Source: Croceibacterium xixiisoli (GTDB lineage Bacteria > Pseudomonadota > Alphaproteobacteria > Sphingomonadales > Sphingomonadaceae). From it: DNA of 64,000 nt. Every line of letters starts with the position of its first letter. Position 1 is the first letter of the stretch. Below are positions 26,660 through 33,834 of this stretch, in pieces. Location of the stretch: positions 1 through 64,000 of the forward strand of contig NZ_WTYJ01000005.1 in assembly GCF_009827305.1 (NCBI RefSeq). The letters run 5' to 3'. Both the position numbers and the translations under genes were made by a program. A model generated the notes under the pieces. That model saw nothing but the letters and a program-made list of their open reading frames with translations. It was not told the origin of the DNA and searched no databases.

Positions 26660-26841
26660 GCTCAGCTCCTTCGTTCAACAGTCGATCCGGATATTGGATT
26701 CCAACTCTGTCGGACTGCCAACGCTTGAATTTGGGTTTCCGGTCCCGCCCAGCCCATCTTCGATGAAGAGATCCGTCATCCTTTGCGCTTCACGCAAATG
26801 AAACTTGTTCGGACTACGTATTTGCCCTTATCAACCGGTGA

Positions 26842-27078
26842 ATGAGCGGCCTTAATCCCATCAATGGTGAGGTGCATCCATCGGGGGGCGACGTGCAATT
26901 TACGAGGTGCGGCTTTTTCGGCCACCGCGTCAATCTCGCAAAGGCTTGGTACGATGGGCTGCATTTCAGGGCGGAATGCATGCGATGCGGATCTGCTCTG
27001 ATAAGAGAATGCTTTGGGTGGAATACCTTTGACCCTGTTCGTCATTGCGATTGCCGCAGATCAGAACCTCCTGACTAG
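26842..27078 (+). CDS. Zinc-ribbon-like small protein, paralogue of 32776-32964
   Basis: A 78-residue protein with a core CGFFGHRVNLAKAWYDGL followed by CMRC, a pattern of a GH-R motif and paired cysteines that resembles prophage-type DUF1660-like zinc ribbons. The same layout (CEFLGHRVN..., then CARC) is in the reverse-strand gene near 32.9 kb, so the two are paralogues about 6 kb apart, flanking the phage-derived module. The start is uncertain; ATG 26842 gives an N-terminal extension of about 20 residues before the conserved core. Confidence 0.55.
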   Translation: MSGLNPINGEVHPSGGDVQFTRCGFFGHRVNLAKAWYDGLHFRAECMRCGSALIRECFGWNTFDPVRHCDCRRSEPPD

Positions 27079-27318
27079 GTCGATCACTGACATCCGCAAG
27101 CCAAGCATCGCCTAGATCGGCAGTTGCAGGGGTCCGCAATTGTTTGGGGCCTCTCAACTCTAGACATGTAGGATATTTTGGAACAAACCATAAACATCGT
27201 TCACAATGGGAGTTTAATGTGGAGATGCTTATGGAGCCAGCCTGCAATGCCGGATGCAGTTCCTGTTACGCGAGTTGCGCCGTGCTTCCGTTCAGAATGG
27301 CTTGGTGGTTAAATGAGA

Positions 27319-27714
27319 TTAGACGTCTTTGTCGAGCCCGCTCGCTTGATCCGCATCATCTCGGAATCCGCCAGCGGCTTGATACTGCGTTAGTTGCGCA
27401 TGCAAACTTGACGCTACAGCTTCAGGATAGTCCTCGAAGGTCACGCCAACAGGCAATTCAGCCATTGCTCGAGCAATCATCCTCGACAATTCTTTTGAAC
27501 TAGGCAAGTTCCTTCGCACGATGTCCGCCACAAATAGCTCATGGGGCTGTACCTGAAGAGCGACTGCAAGCTTGTCGATCCAGGTCTCATTCAATCGGCG
27601 CGTGCCCCTCTCTATCTTGCCGTAATTGTTGAGGGTGGTGCCAATAGCTTCAGCGACATCCGATTGAGAGAGATTGAGGCGCTTGCGTAGCTCAACGAGG
27701 TTATTCCTAGCCAT
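27319..27714 (-). CDS. XRE-family repressor
   Basis: A 131-residue transcription regulator with an N-terminal helix-turn-helix (LRKRLNLSQSDVAEAIGTTLNNYGKIERGTRR). The C-terminal part has no known domain. It is divergent from a small Cro-like gene with three related palindromic sites between them, the layout of a phage immunity switch. I chose ATG 27714; the frame is open to GTG 27765 and ATG 27747, but those starts lie within the operators. The protein should repress its own promoter and the rightward small-gene train. Confidence 0.8.
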   Translation of the reverse strand: MARNNLVELRKRLNLSQSDVAEAIGTTLNNYGKIERGTRRLNETWIDKLAVALQVQPHELFVADIVRRNLPSSKELSRMIARAMAELPVGVTFEDYPEAVASSLHAQLTQYQAAGGFRDDADQASGLDKDV

Positions 27715-27722
27715 GGCACAGT

Positions 27723-27801
27723 TGTGCCCAACTTGGGTACATTTCATAGTGGACCATTTGGGCACTTTTATCTGTTGCGATATGTGCCCACAATGGGCAT
27801 A
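27723..27801. promoter_or_regulatory. Three palindromic operators between XRE and Cro-like genes
   Basis: Three 19-bp imperfect palindromes share the pattern TGTGCCCA-N3-TGGGCACA: 27723-27741 (TGTGCCCAACTTGGGTACA), 27748-27766 (AGTGGACCATTTGGGCACT) and 27783-27801 (TGTGCCCACAATGGGCATA). Centres are 25 and 35 bp apart. A rightward promoter, TTGGGC (27758-27763), 17 bases, TATGTG (27781-27786), is overlapped by the second and third sites. Confidence 0.8.
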
Positions 27802-27809
27802 TATCGCCT

Positions 27810-28040
27810 ATGAAGCTTATCGATTACCTTCGAGCCACGGAAAAATCCGTCGCGGCCTTCGCTTGCGAGATCGGCGAACCTGACAGCACAGTTCGCAAAA
27901 TCGTTTACGGCCAACGTCAACCGTCTCTACCACTGGCGGTGAAAATTGCCTTTGCCACTCGCGGGCGCGTGTCGGAGGCCGACCTCGTTTTGACAAGATC
28001 TGACACTTTAGACTGCGCAAATCAGGGTGCTGCAGTATGA
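27810..28040 (+). CDS. Cro-like small DNA-binding protein
   Basis: A 76-residue protein with one helix-turn-helix (VAAFACEIGEPDSTVRKIVYGQRQPS) and a short tail. Its size, divergent orientation to the XRE repressor and shared operators point to a Cro role: turning off the repressor and its own promoter when the element is activated. The last operator ends nine bases before the ATG and would cover the ribosome-binding region. Confidence 0.7.
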   Translation: MKLIDYLRATEKSVAAFACEIGEPDSTVRKIVYGQRQPSLPLAVKIAFATRGRVSEADLVLTRSDTLDCANQGAAV

Positions 28041-28179
28041 ACACGCGACAGCCGCGTTTGGCTTCAGGCACATCCTACTTTGGCCTCCGCTTAGATCCTT
28101 GCTACGATCTACGTGTAGTATTGGTGCACGAAGTAATCACCTGCGATCGCCTGCACAAAACGCAGCGCCGAGGCATCGC

Positions 28180-28476
28180 ATGATGGCCAACCTCGCAAAC
28201 AACGCCGCGCCATCTGCAGCAGGCTGGCACGTGCAGCCTGGCATCAATGGCGATCCGGCGGGGCACTATGTGTGCGATGCCCGCGGTCACGCGCTGGCCT
28301 GGTTCGAGCATGAGCGCGATGCCGTGCTGGCCGCTGCTGCCCCGGCCATGCTCGAGGCGCTGACGGGTGCTCACGGCGTGCTGTGCGGCGAGCGTCAGTC
28401 CCGTGTGCCTCTCATGCAGCGCTGGCCCGCGATGCTCGAGGCGATCGGCCTCGCCATCCTCAGGGCCCGCGCGTGA
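28180..28476 (+). CDS. Small phage-type hypothetical protein
   Basis: A protein of 97-98 residues starting MMANLANNAAPSAAGWHVQPG with a beta-rich middle (HYVCDARGHALAWFEHERDA) and a helical C-terminus. The pattern resembles short early-region proteins of alphaproteobacterial prophages. It is the first gene of the rightward train and its TGA overlaps the next ATG (TGATG). The function is unknown. Confidence 0.6.
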   Translation: MMANLANNAAPSAAGWHVQPGINGDPAGHYVCDARGHALAWFEHERDAVLAAAAPAMLEALTGAHGVLCGERQSRVPLMQRWPAMLEAIGLAILRARA

Positions 28477-28586
28477 TGGCCGGCCTTATCCCTGCCCTCG
28501 CCTCGCTGGTGCTGATCGCCGGCGCCGCTTTCGTCATGGCGGTCATTGCCGACTGCCTGCTCACCATCTGGGAACAACTGGCATGA
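28476..28586 (+). CDS. 36-residue membrane peptide
   Basis: A tiny protein, MAGLIPALASLVLIAGAAF followed by VMAVIADCLLTIWEQLA, that is almost entirely one or two hydrophobic helices. Its ATG overlaps the stop of the gene before and its stop overlaps the ATG of the gene after (ATGA), so it is almost certainly translated. Size and charge are compatible with a holin-like or toxin-like peptide, but no evidence separates these options. Confidence 0.65.
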   Translation: MAGLIPALASLVLIAGAAFVMAVIADCLLTIWEQLA

Positions 28587-29071
28587 CCAAGACCCGCGCC
28601 CCCCTCTCCTTCTCGCTGGCGGTCATGACCATCATCGGTGTCATCGGCCCTGCCCAGGCCAAACGCGTGACAGGCCGCTCGGACAGGCTGCTGCGCTTCT
28701 GGAGCGAGAGCGACAGGCCAGACCTGCCCGCGCTCGACAAGGCCATTGCCCTGGACCGCGCCTTTATCGAGGCCGGCGGCGGCTTTGCCCCGATCCTGGA
28801 ATCCTATGCCCGCCAGCTCGATGTCTCGCTGACCGATACCATCGCCTGCCGCACCGCCCTTGCAGAAGACATCGCCACCGTCTCGCGCGAGGTCGCAGAG
28901 GCCATCGGCGCCAGCGTCAGGGTCATGCAGCCCGATGCAAGCGATGCCGCCTTCTTCCGCGCGGTCGCAGAAACAGAACAGGCAAGCTCGGTCGTCATCG
29001 GCCTGCTTGCCCGGCTCAGATCTTTCATGCCCGGCAATAGGGCCGGCCGTGATCGGGGGAATACAAGATGA
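28583..29071 (+). CDS. Exported or periplasmic hypothetical protein
   Basis: A 162-residue protein with a cleavable signal peptide (MTKTRAPLSFSLAVMTIIG, cleavage after PAQA). The mature part is Ala/Asp rich and helical with two cysteines. It starts at the ATG overlapping the membrane-peptide stop and ends overlapping the Ogr-type gene by four bases. I do not recognise a family; its position in a phage-derived train suggests a host-envelope or superinfection role. Confidence 0.6.
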   Translation: MTKTRAPLSFSLAVMTIIGVIGPAQAKRVTGRSDRLLRFWSESDRPDLPALDKAIALDRAFIEAGGGFAPILESYARQLDVSLTDTIACRTALAEDIATVSREVAEAIGASVRVMQPDASDAAFFRAVAETEQASSVVIGLLARLRSFMPGNRAGRDRGNTR

Positions 29072-29385
29072 CGGGTGATACGGCCAAGCTGCCTCATGTG
29101 CGATGCCCTTCCTGCGGCGGGAAGGCTTTTGCCCGCAGCACCGGCAAGCACAGCCTCACATACCGCGAGGCCTACTACCACTGCCGCAATCCCGATGCCT
29201 GCGGCCACCAGTTCGTCGTCGCCATGGAAGCCATCCGCACCACCAGGCCAAGCCGCTTCCCTTCGCCGCGCGCCATGCTGCCCATCAGCACCTGGCGCAA
29301 TGCGGCCAATGACAGGGCCGCCAATGACGATGGCGCAGACGGCAATCCCGAAGAGCCGGCAGCAGGCACCGTGACCGACAGCTGA
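29068..29385 (+). CDS. Ogr/Delta-like zinc finger protein
   Basis: A 105-residue protein with the Cys4 zinc finger of phage P2 Ogr and satellite P4 Delta: CPSCGGKA near residue 13, then YYHCRNPDACGHQF. In those phages the protein activates late-gene promoters through RNA polymerase; P4 uses Delta to switch on genes of its helper P2. The tail after residue 60 is disordered and acidic. The ATG overlaps the previous stop (ATGA). A large stem-loop follows immediately. Confidence 0.85.
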   Translation: MTGDTAKLPHVRCPSCGGKAFARSTGKHSLTYREAYYHCRNPDACGHQFVVAMEAIRTTRPSRFPSPRAMLPISTWRNAANDRAANDDGADGNPEEPAAGTVTDS

Positions 29386-29434
29386 GCTCAGGGCTCATGC
29401 GGCCAGCATAACGCCGCCGCACGAGCCCTGAGCT
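29385..29434. terminator. Long stem-loop after the Ogr-type gene
   Basis: AGCTCAGGGCTC (29385-29396) pairs perfectly with GAGCCCTGAGCT (29423-29434), and TGCGGC (29398-29403) with GCCGCA (29416-29421) inside. The arms form an 18-bp stem with one small break. No T-run follows (CTTCCCCTTCCC), so it may be an attenuator or processing site rather than a full terminator. Confidence 0.65.
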
Positions 29435-29527
29435 GATCTTCCCCTTCCCTGATCATCCCGATTGTCCGGGCCTCCCGGCGACACAGCGTCGCCGGGCACG
29501 CTCCCCCCTTGCCCTGATACCCCGGCC

Positions 29528-30010
29528 ATGCCGCCGCATGGCGATACCAAGGACCCCCTCATGCGCAGCGTCCCCTTCCTCCTGAGACTGATCGAACCTG
29601 TCACATCTGCTCCAGCTGCGCGCCCGGTCATGAAGCCCTGGATCTATGTGCGCCTGCGGCGCGAGGCAGCGGGACTGTCGATTGAGGAAGCAGCCCGCCC
29701 CTTTTGGAAGCAAGAGCATCACCGCGCTGACGTCGAGCGCAACCTCGCCCGGCTCGAGCAACCCGGGGTGCGGCTGCGCCGGGGCTTCCACACCGCCGAT
29801 CTTGCGCGCGCCTTTCCCTTCGAAATCGAGGTCTATCGCCAGCTGTGCGAGGCGCCCGAGGAGAGCCATCCGCGGCTGTGCCTGGCCTGTGGCTGGGACG
29901 AATGGACCATCCAGCCCGATACGCTCGGCCAGGACAGCACCTGGTCGACGAGCGATCCGCAGCTGTGCACGCTGTGCGAGCAACTCGGCCGGGCCAAGGC
30001 GGTCGGGTGA
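29528..30010 (+). CDS. Phage-type hypothetical protein with CxxC pairs
   Basis: A 160-residue protein starting at ATG 29528 (MPPHGDTKD) or 29561 (MRSVPFLL). The middle ([16 protein letters not shown]...[12 protein letters not shown]) looks like a helix-turn-helix with basic second helix. Two Cys pairs follow, CLACGWDEW and CTLCEQLG, giving a likely zinc ribbon. The combination suggests DNA binding, perhaps a second regulator of the module. Its TGA overlaps the next ATG. Confidence 0.6.
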   Translation: MPPHGDTKDPLMRSVPFLLRLIEPVTSAPAARPVMKPWIYVRLRREAAGLSIEEAARPFWKQEHHRADVERNLARLEQPGVRLRRGFHTADLARAFPFEIEVYRQLCEAPEESHPRLCLACGWDEWTIQPDTLGQDSTWSTSDPQLCTLCEQLGRAKAVG

Positions 30011-30201
30011 TGCGCTCCTCCCCGCCGATCCATCCCTTGTGGTGCCGCTGCGGCTGCGCCCGCCCGCATCGTCGGCGCCGGCACTGGCGCGGTTCGCCCC
30101 GCTCGGCGCGCGCCCTGCTTGGCCTGTTGCTGCTCGCCGGCATGCTGGCCGGCCTCACCCTCATCCATTTTGCTCCGGCCGTTGCGGCCGCTCTCAACTG
30201 A
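30010..30201 (+). CDS. Small membrane protein, 63 residues
   Basis: A 63-residue protein with a very basic N-terminus ([15 protein letters not shown]) and one transmembrane helix ([20 protein letters not shown]). Four residues, CRCGC, near the start may bind metal. The ATG overlaps the previous stop. Its topology would put the basic part in the cytoplasm. The function is unknown. Confidence 0.55.
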   Translation: MRSSPPIHPLWCRCGCARPHRRRRHWRGSPRSARALLGLLLLAGMLAGLTLIHFAPAVAAALN

Positions 30202-30215
30202 AAGGACCACCTGCC

Positions 30216-30452
30216 ATGGCAGAGACTGCTGATGATCGCCTGCGCCTGTTTATCGAGCGTATCGAGCGGCTCGAGGAAGAGAAGAAGGGCATCTCTGACG
30301 ACATTCGCGAAACTTATGGAGAAGTGAAGGCGGTTGGATATGACGCGCCGATCGTCCGCCAGATCGTGCGCCTGCGCAAGATGCGCCCCGATGCGCGGCA
30401 GGAAATGGAAGCGCTGCTCGACACCTACAAGGCAGCGCTCGGGCTCGACTGA
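30216..30452 (+). CDS. gapR: GapR-family nucleoid protein (DUF2312)
   Basis: A 78-residue coiled-coil protein with the full signature of the UPF0335/GapR family: [19 protein letters not shown], then [18 protein letters not shown]. In Caulobacter GapR forms clamps on overtwisted AT-rich DNA and helps replication and transcription. Phages and plasmids of Alphaproteobacteria often carry copies, and this one sits in the mobile train. AAAGGA lies about nine bases before the ATG. Confidence 0.9.
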   Translation: MAETADDRLRLFIERIERLEEEKKGISDDIRETYGEVKAVGYDAPIVRQIVRLRKMRPDARQEMEALLDTYKAALGLD

Positions 30453-30556
30453 TGAACCGCACTGTTGCCCGCCTGCTGGTCATCGTTGCTACGATCCTTG
30501 CCATCCCCTTCATCATCGTGGCCGTGTTTGCCGCGGCCATGGGAGAGCGCCGGTGA
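30452..30556 (+). CDS. 34-residue membrane peptide
   Basis: A tiny single-helix protein: [19 protein letters not shown] continuing FIIVAVFAAAMGERR. It starts in the TGATG overlap with gapR and ends in the GTGA overlap with the next gene, so it belongs to the translated train. It is the third small membrane protein in this module. Confidence 0.6.
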   Translation: MNRTVARLLVIVATILAIPFIIVAVFAAAMGERR

Positions 30557-30786
30557 GCCGCCCCACCATCGCCATGCAGAATGCCCGCATCCGTGAGCTC
30601 GATGCCATCCGCTGCGCCCGCCCCCTGACCGATGCCGAGGCGCGCGAGGCCGACCATCTGGCCGCCTGCGCCTATCATCGCATCTACCGCGCCCAGCGCG
30701 CAGAGCGCTGGGGCCATCCCACCGCCCGTGCCCGGGCGCGCCAGGCGCCCGATCGCGAGGCTATCAGTCAGGGCCAGATGCGATGA
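30553..30786 (+). CDS. Small Arg-rich hypothetical protein, 77 residues
   Basis: A helical, strongly charged 77-residue protein (SRPTIAMQNARIRELDAIRC) that starts with GTG inside the stop of the membrane peptide. No domain is recognised. The position and basic tail fit a small DNA- or RNA-binding protein, without proof. Confidence 0.5.
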   Translation: MSRPTIAMQNARIRELDAIRCARPLTDAEAREADHLAACAYHRIYRAQRAERWGHPTARARARQAPDREAISQGQMR

Positions 30787-30974
30787 GCTCGCTCACCTTC
30801 CATCCGCTCGATGATATCGCCCGCGATGGCGGGCATTATCTCGTGCGCGACGAGGCCGGACACCTGCACTGCGCCCGCTGGTCCGGCAGCCGCTGGGAAT
30901 ATGGCTGCGGCACCCCTGTCGCGCGCGTCATCATCGAGTACCGCCCCCGCCCCCTGCCGGCGAACCGCGCATGA
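30783..30974 (+). CDS. Small beta-rich hypothetical protein, 63 residues
   Basis: A 63-residue protein (MSSLTFHPLDDIARDGGHY) with a pattern of short strands and aromatic residues (RWSGSRWEYG). It overlaps both neighbours by four bases. A resemblance to short phage proteins with an SH3-like or tail-adaptor shape is possible but not supported by a motif. Confidence 0.5.
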   Translation: MSSLTFHPLDDIARDGGHYLVRDEAGHLHCARWSGSRWEYGCGTPVARVIIEYRPRPLPANRA

Positions 30975-31711
30975 GTGCCGAGCTCTCCGGTCCGCCGCAG
31001 GGCAAGGGCCGCCATCCCTGGGACTGGTATGTCGAGGAGCACTGGGTCACCCATGCCCTCGCCTCGGTCGTCCCGCTCGATCGGGCGGTGACCTATCTCG
31101 ATCCCTGCTGCGGCCAGCTGCACATCCCTGAGGCGCTGGCCGCGCTTGGCCTACCCCATGTCCATGGCACCGACCTGTTCGAGCGCGCGCCCGATCACCG
31201 CCTGTTTCTGGGCTGCCATGACTTCCTGGGCGACCAGCGTCATCTGCTCGAGGCCTCGCAGCGTCTCTCAATCATCATGAACCCGCCCTATTCCTGCCAG
31301 GATGGCCGGCGCGTGCGTGGCCTTGCCGAACAGTTCATCCGCCGCGCCCTGGCTATCGCCACCGACAAGGTCTGCGCCGTCCTCCCGCTCAAGTGGCTTG
31401 GCAGCGCCGGGCGCTACCAGCTGTTCGCCCAGTTCCCGCCGGCTGCCATCTGGATCCTGAGCGAGCGGCCCTCAATGCCCCCCGGCGATGCCATCGCAGC
31501 CCTGGGCAAGGCTGCCTTCAACAACGGCAAGGTCGATTACATGTGGGTCGTCTGGGATGCCGCAGCCCCGCCGCTCCTCGCTGCTGACGGAACGCCGCCA
31601 ACCGCGCCGATCAGCTGGATCGCTCCGCGGCAGAAGACGAAAAAGCTGCGCCCCAAGAGCGCACACGCTGAAATCCACCTCCCACTCCATGCCGTCTCCG
31701 AAAGCTCCTGA
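30971..31711 (+). CDS. Phage-type DNA methyltransferase (NPPY)
   Basis: A 246-residue S-adenosylmethionine-dependent methyltransferase. The SAM-binding strand ends in LDPCCGQ and the catalytic motif is MNPPYS, typical of adenine-N6 or cytosine-N4 DNA methylases. No restriction enzyme or specificity subunit is nearby, so it is an orphan of the kind phages use to shield their DNA. The last 60 residues are proline-rich with a basic patch. It overlaps its upstream neighbour by four bases; AlpA begins two bases after its stop. Confidence 0.8.
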   Translation: MSAELSGPPQGKGRHPWDWYVEEHWVTHALASVVPLDRAVTYLDPCCGQLHIPEALAALGLPHVHGTDLFERAPDHRLFLGCHDFLGDQRHLLEASQRLSIIMNPPYSCQDGRRVRGLAEQFIRRALAIATDKVCAVLPLKWLGSAGRYQLFAQFPPAAIWILSERPSMPPGDAIAALGKAAFNNGKVDYMWVVWDAAAPPLLAADGTPPTAPISWIAPRQKTKKLRPKSAHAEIHLPLHAVSESS

Positions 31712-31712
31712 C

Positions 31713-31916
31713 ATGATTGAACCCAGCCTCTCCGGTCGCTTCCTGTCGGTGCGCGATGTGATGAATCAGACATCCCTATCACGCGCCACAATCTACCGCC
31801 TGATGGCCAATGGGCAGTTTCCTAAGTGCTTCCCGATCAGCCCTGGTCGCGTGTCCTGGCATGCTGATGCGATCGAAGCATGGAAAAATAGGCATTTGCA
31901 GCGCCTCGCCGGCTGA
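31713..31916 (+). CDS. AlpA-family regulator/excisionase
   Basis: A 67-residue winged-helix protein of the AlpA/MerR-like excisionase class: FLSVRDVMNQTSLSRATIYR, then FPKCFPISPGRVSWHADAIEAWK. In P4-type and other integrative elements AlpA proteins activate the integrase gene or act as excisionases and are usually encoded next to the integrase. No integrase is found here; the next 490 bp hold no gene. It closes the phage-derived train. Confidence 0.85.
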   Translation: MIEPSLSGRFLSVRDVMNQTSLSRATIYRLMANGQFPKCFPISPGRVSWHADAIEAWKNRHLQRLAG

Positions 31917-31918
31917 TC

Positions 31919-31932
31919 CGGTCAGGAAAGCA
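31919..31932 (+). repeat. 14-bp direct repeat, left copy
   Basis: CGGTCAGGAAAGCA begins three bases after the AlpA stop. An exact second copy lies at 32391-32404. The pair could mark an excision or insertion scar. Confidence 0.6.
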
Positions 31933-32390
31933 CCAGCTCGTGCAGCGTCCTATCCAAATTTCTTAATGCGAAAGACCCTTCGATGATGCTAATCATCCGC
32001 AGCGCCGCAAATTTAAAAACGCTTTCGCCGATTGGGGGCATTTTTGGGGGCATCAGCATTTTTAGCGGCCGAGATTTTCGCCAATTTTCAAGCGCATCGG
32101 GTGTTGCTAGGGCACTCCACCGCTTCCGCCAGTTTTGCATTTCGCCTTGGCTTGATGTGCAGAGCAATCATCAATGACAAACATGGCTTGTTCGCTGGCA
32201 GCGCTGATATTGCAGCGCTCAACATGCCAATCCGGAAAGTAATCGAGGTGGCGGGGCGATTACTATTCGCAGCCATCTTTTCATGGCCTGATTTTTTGGA
32301 AGGTTGAAAATCAACATCAATATAACGGCCGCTCTGCGCTATAGCTGAGCGGCCGCTAAAATGCATCTATCCGTAACCGCAAAGAGGAAA

Positions 32391-32404
32391 CGGTCAGGAA
32401 AGCA
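32391..32404 (+). repeat. 14-bp direct repeat, right copy
   Basis: The exact second copy of CGGTCAGGAAAGCA, ending five bases before the stop of the DUF1328 gene on the other strand. Confidence 0.6.
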
Positions 32405-32409
32405 TCTCG

Positions 32410-32577
32410 TTAAGGAACGCGACTTCCGCGCCCAAAGAAGAAGCCGACAACCAGAATTACGGCAGCAACGACAAGGAAAATCTTGGCGAGGTCAGCCGAA
32501 AGTCCGGCAACGCCTCCAAAGCCAAGCAGCGCGGCGATCAGCGCGACAACGGCGAATATAATGGCCCAGCGAAACAT
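32410..32577 (-). CDS. DUF1328/YtjA-family small membrane protein
   Basis: A 55-residue protein with two hydrophobic helices ([20 protein letters not shown] and [19 protein letters not shown]) separated by [10 protein letters not shown], the signature of the YtjA/DUF1328 family of inner-membrane proteins. The family is common in proteobacteria and often linked to stress. The first ATG at 32577 is preceded by AGAGGAGG, a strong ribosome-binding site. Confidence 0.85.
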   Translation of the reverse strand: MFRWAIIFAVVALIAALLGFGGVAGLSADLAKIFLVVAAVILVVGFFFGRGSRVP

Positions 32578-32775
32578 GCGGCCTCCTCTGTAATGTGCTG
32601 TATCGAGATTTTCGACCAGTTCTGGCATCACAACCGGCAAATAACGGCAATGTTCCGGGCTTATTGTGCGACCGCGCAGGGTCACGATCCGACACAGATC
32701 GTGACCCTGGATATTCGTCAATGGCAATGCTGCGCCCTCCCCGATCGCGTCAGGCACATCTGCGGGATCATCCGT

Positions 32776-32964
32776 TCAGGAAAGAACGCCCGATCGGCGA
32801 TCATCCGCATGGGCGGCCGGATCGTACAGCACCCAACCGTGCTTCTGGCGGATCAGCGGTTGCCGACAGCGCGCGCAGTCCGTGCGGTAGTTGAGTCCAT
32901 CGTGAGACACCCTCTTGCGGTTGACGCGGTGCCCCAGGAATTCACAAATAGTCAGCCTTATCAT
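32776..32964 (-). CDS. Zinc-ribbon-like small protein, paralogue of 26842-27078
   Basis: A 62-residue protein, MIRLTICEFLGHRVNRKRV, followed by CARCRQPLIRQKHGW. The single C-x-F/L-GHRVN motif and the CxxC pair correspond position by position to the forward-strand gene at 26842. I chose ATG 32964 because the conserved core begins right after it; the frame runs further upstream. Such proteins are frequent in prophages. Function unknown; zinc binding is inferred from the cysteines. Confidence 0.6.
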   Translation of the reverse strand: MIRLTICEFLGHRVNRKRVSHDGLNYRTDCARCRQPLIRQKHGWVLYDPAAHADDRRSGVLS

Positions 32965-33355
32965 CTTGCGTTCGCCCCCTGGCCAATCGCTTGGTTGCAT
33001 GTGCTGACGATGGCTGCCGTCCAAAGCCCCCTCGTCGCCAACCTAGTACAAACCCGTAGATGTAAAATCGACGAAACAATCGCGTTACATTAACGGTCGT
33101 CGTTCACCATGGGCAAGAATGCCGCGCAGGTCGCTGGATTCATGAAGTATATTCAACAGGAAAGGGCGTCGGGTCAGTCACGAATGGGATGCGAGAGGAA
33201 ACTGGGAGCATCGCAGTTGGACAATTCATCTTGCGAATCACTGCATAGGCTGACCGCAAGGAATAGCCCCCGTGATCAACCACGTCGGGGCAATTGATCG
33301 CGATCGATGGCTCAGCCAAAGACCGGCAAATGCGTGTTCGACAGGGGAATGCAGG
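32965..33355. other. Gap of about 390 bp, no gene seen
   Basis: Apart from the promoter needed for the zinc-ribbon gene on the left, nothing recognisable is present. Short frames on both strands have no family pattern. Confidence 0.5.
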
Positions 33356-33715
33356 ATGAGTCTGGAAACCGGAACAGAAACCAGGCTGGCGCTGGCAAGA
33401 CGGTGGGAGGTGCCTGCTCGGTGGGCCATGCATTTGTCGATAGCGGGCATCGCCCTTTCCTGGCTGGTGCAAGAGTTCTGGGTAGCCGTTGCCTCTGCGG
33501 TAGTCGCCACGCCGGCTGCTTGGCTCTTCAATCTTCACTGCCCGGCGTGCGCTTGGCCCGCCTACCGTGTTCATGGGACCGCGAACGCCAAGCATGCGGC
33601 GGATCAATTGCTGGCGCAGTTGCATTCCAAGCATCTTTGGAAGCAGCCAACGGCATGTTCAAAATGCGGACATTCGTTCCGCTTGTCAGAAAACATCAGC
33701 AAGACCGCCCCCTAG
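33356..33715 (+). CDS. Membrane protein with C-terminal zinc ribbon
   Basis: A 119-residue hypothetical protein. Residues about 20-60 are hydrophobic (HLSIAGIALSWLVQEFW and AVASAVVATPAAWLF), giving two probable helices; CPAC near 67 and CSKC near 105 could bind zinc. ATG 33356 has GCAGG immediately before it. No known family. It is the last gene of the accessory half before mazG. Confidence 0.5.
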   Translation: MSLETGTETRLALARRWEVPARWAMHLSIAGIALSWLVQEFWVAVASAVVATPAAWLFNLHCPACAWPAYRVHGTANAKHAADQLLAQLHSKHLWKQPTACSKCGHSFRLSENISKTAP

Positions 33716-33834
33716 TGGACAAGTGGAACGATCAATATCCGTTTCCCGTGCGTTGACGCTGCTGTGTCTGAAGGTGACATCTGGACATGGTAGAAATAGT
33801 GTTTTCATCAAACTGTAGAAAATCAGGAAATTCC

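Larger units (their letters stand above)
31917..32409. other. Gene-free AT-richer segment between 14-bp repeats
   Basis: A 493-bp stretch with no convincing gene. It is bracketed by two copies of CGGTCAGGAAAGCA (31919-31932 and 32391-32404) and has lower GC than the module on the left. Where AlpA elements usually carry an integrase, only this stretch is present. It may be the remains of an attachment region. Confidence 0.55.

Noticed and set aside
27783-27801. CRISPR-like repeat idea for the TGTGCCCA palindromes
   Set aside because: Only three copies with uneven 25 and 35 bp centre distances between two regulators; operator sites explain them better.
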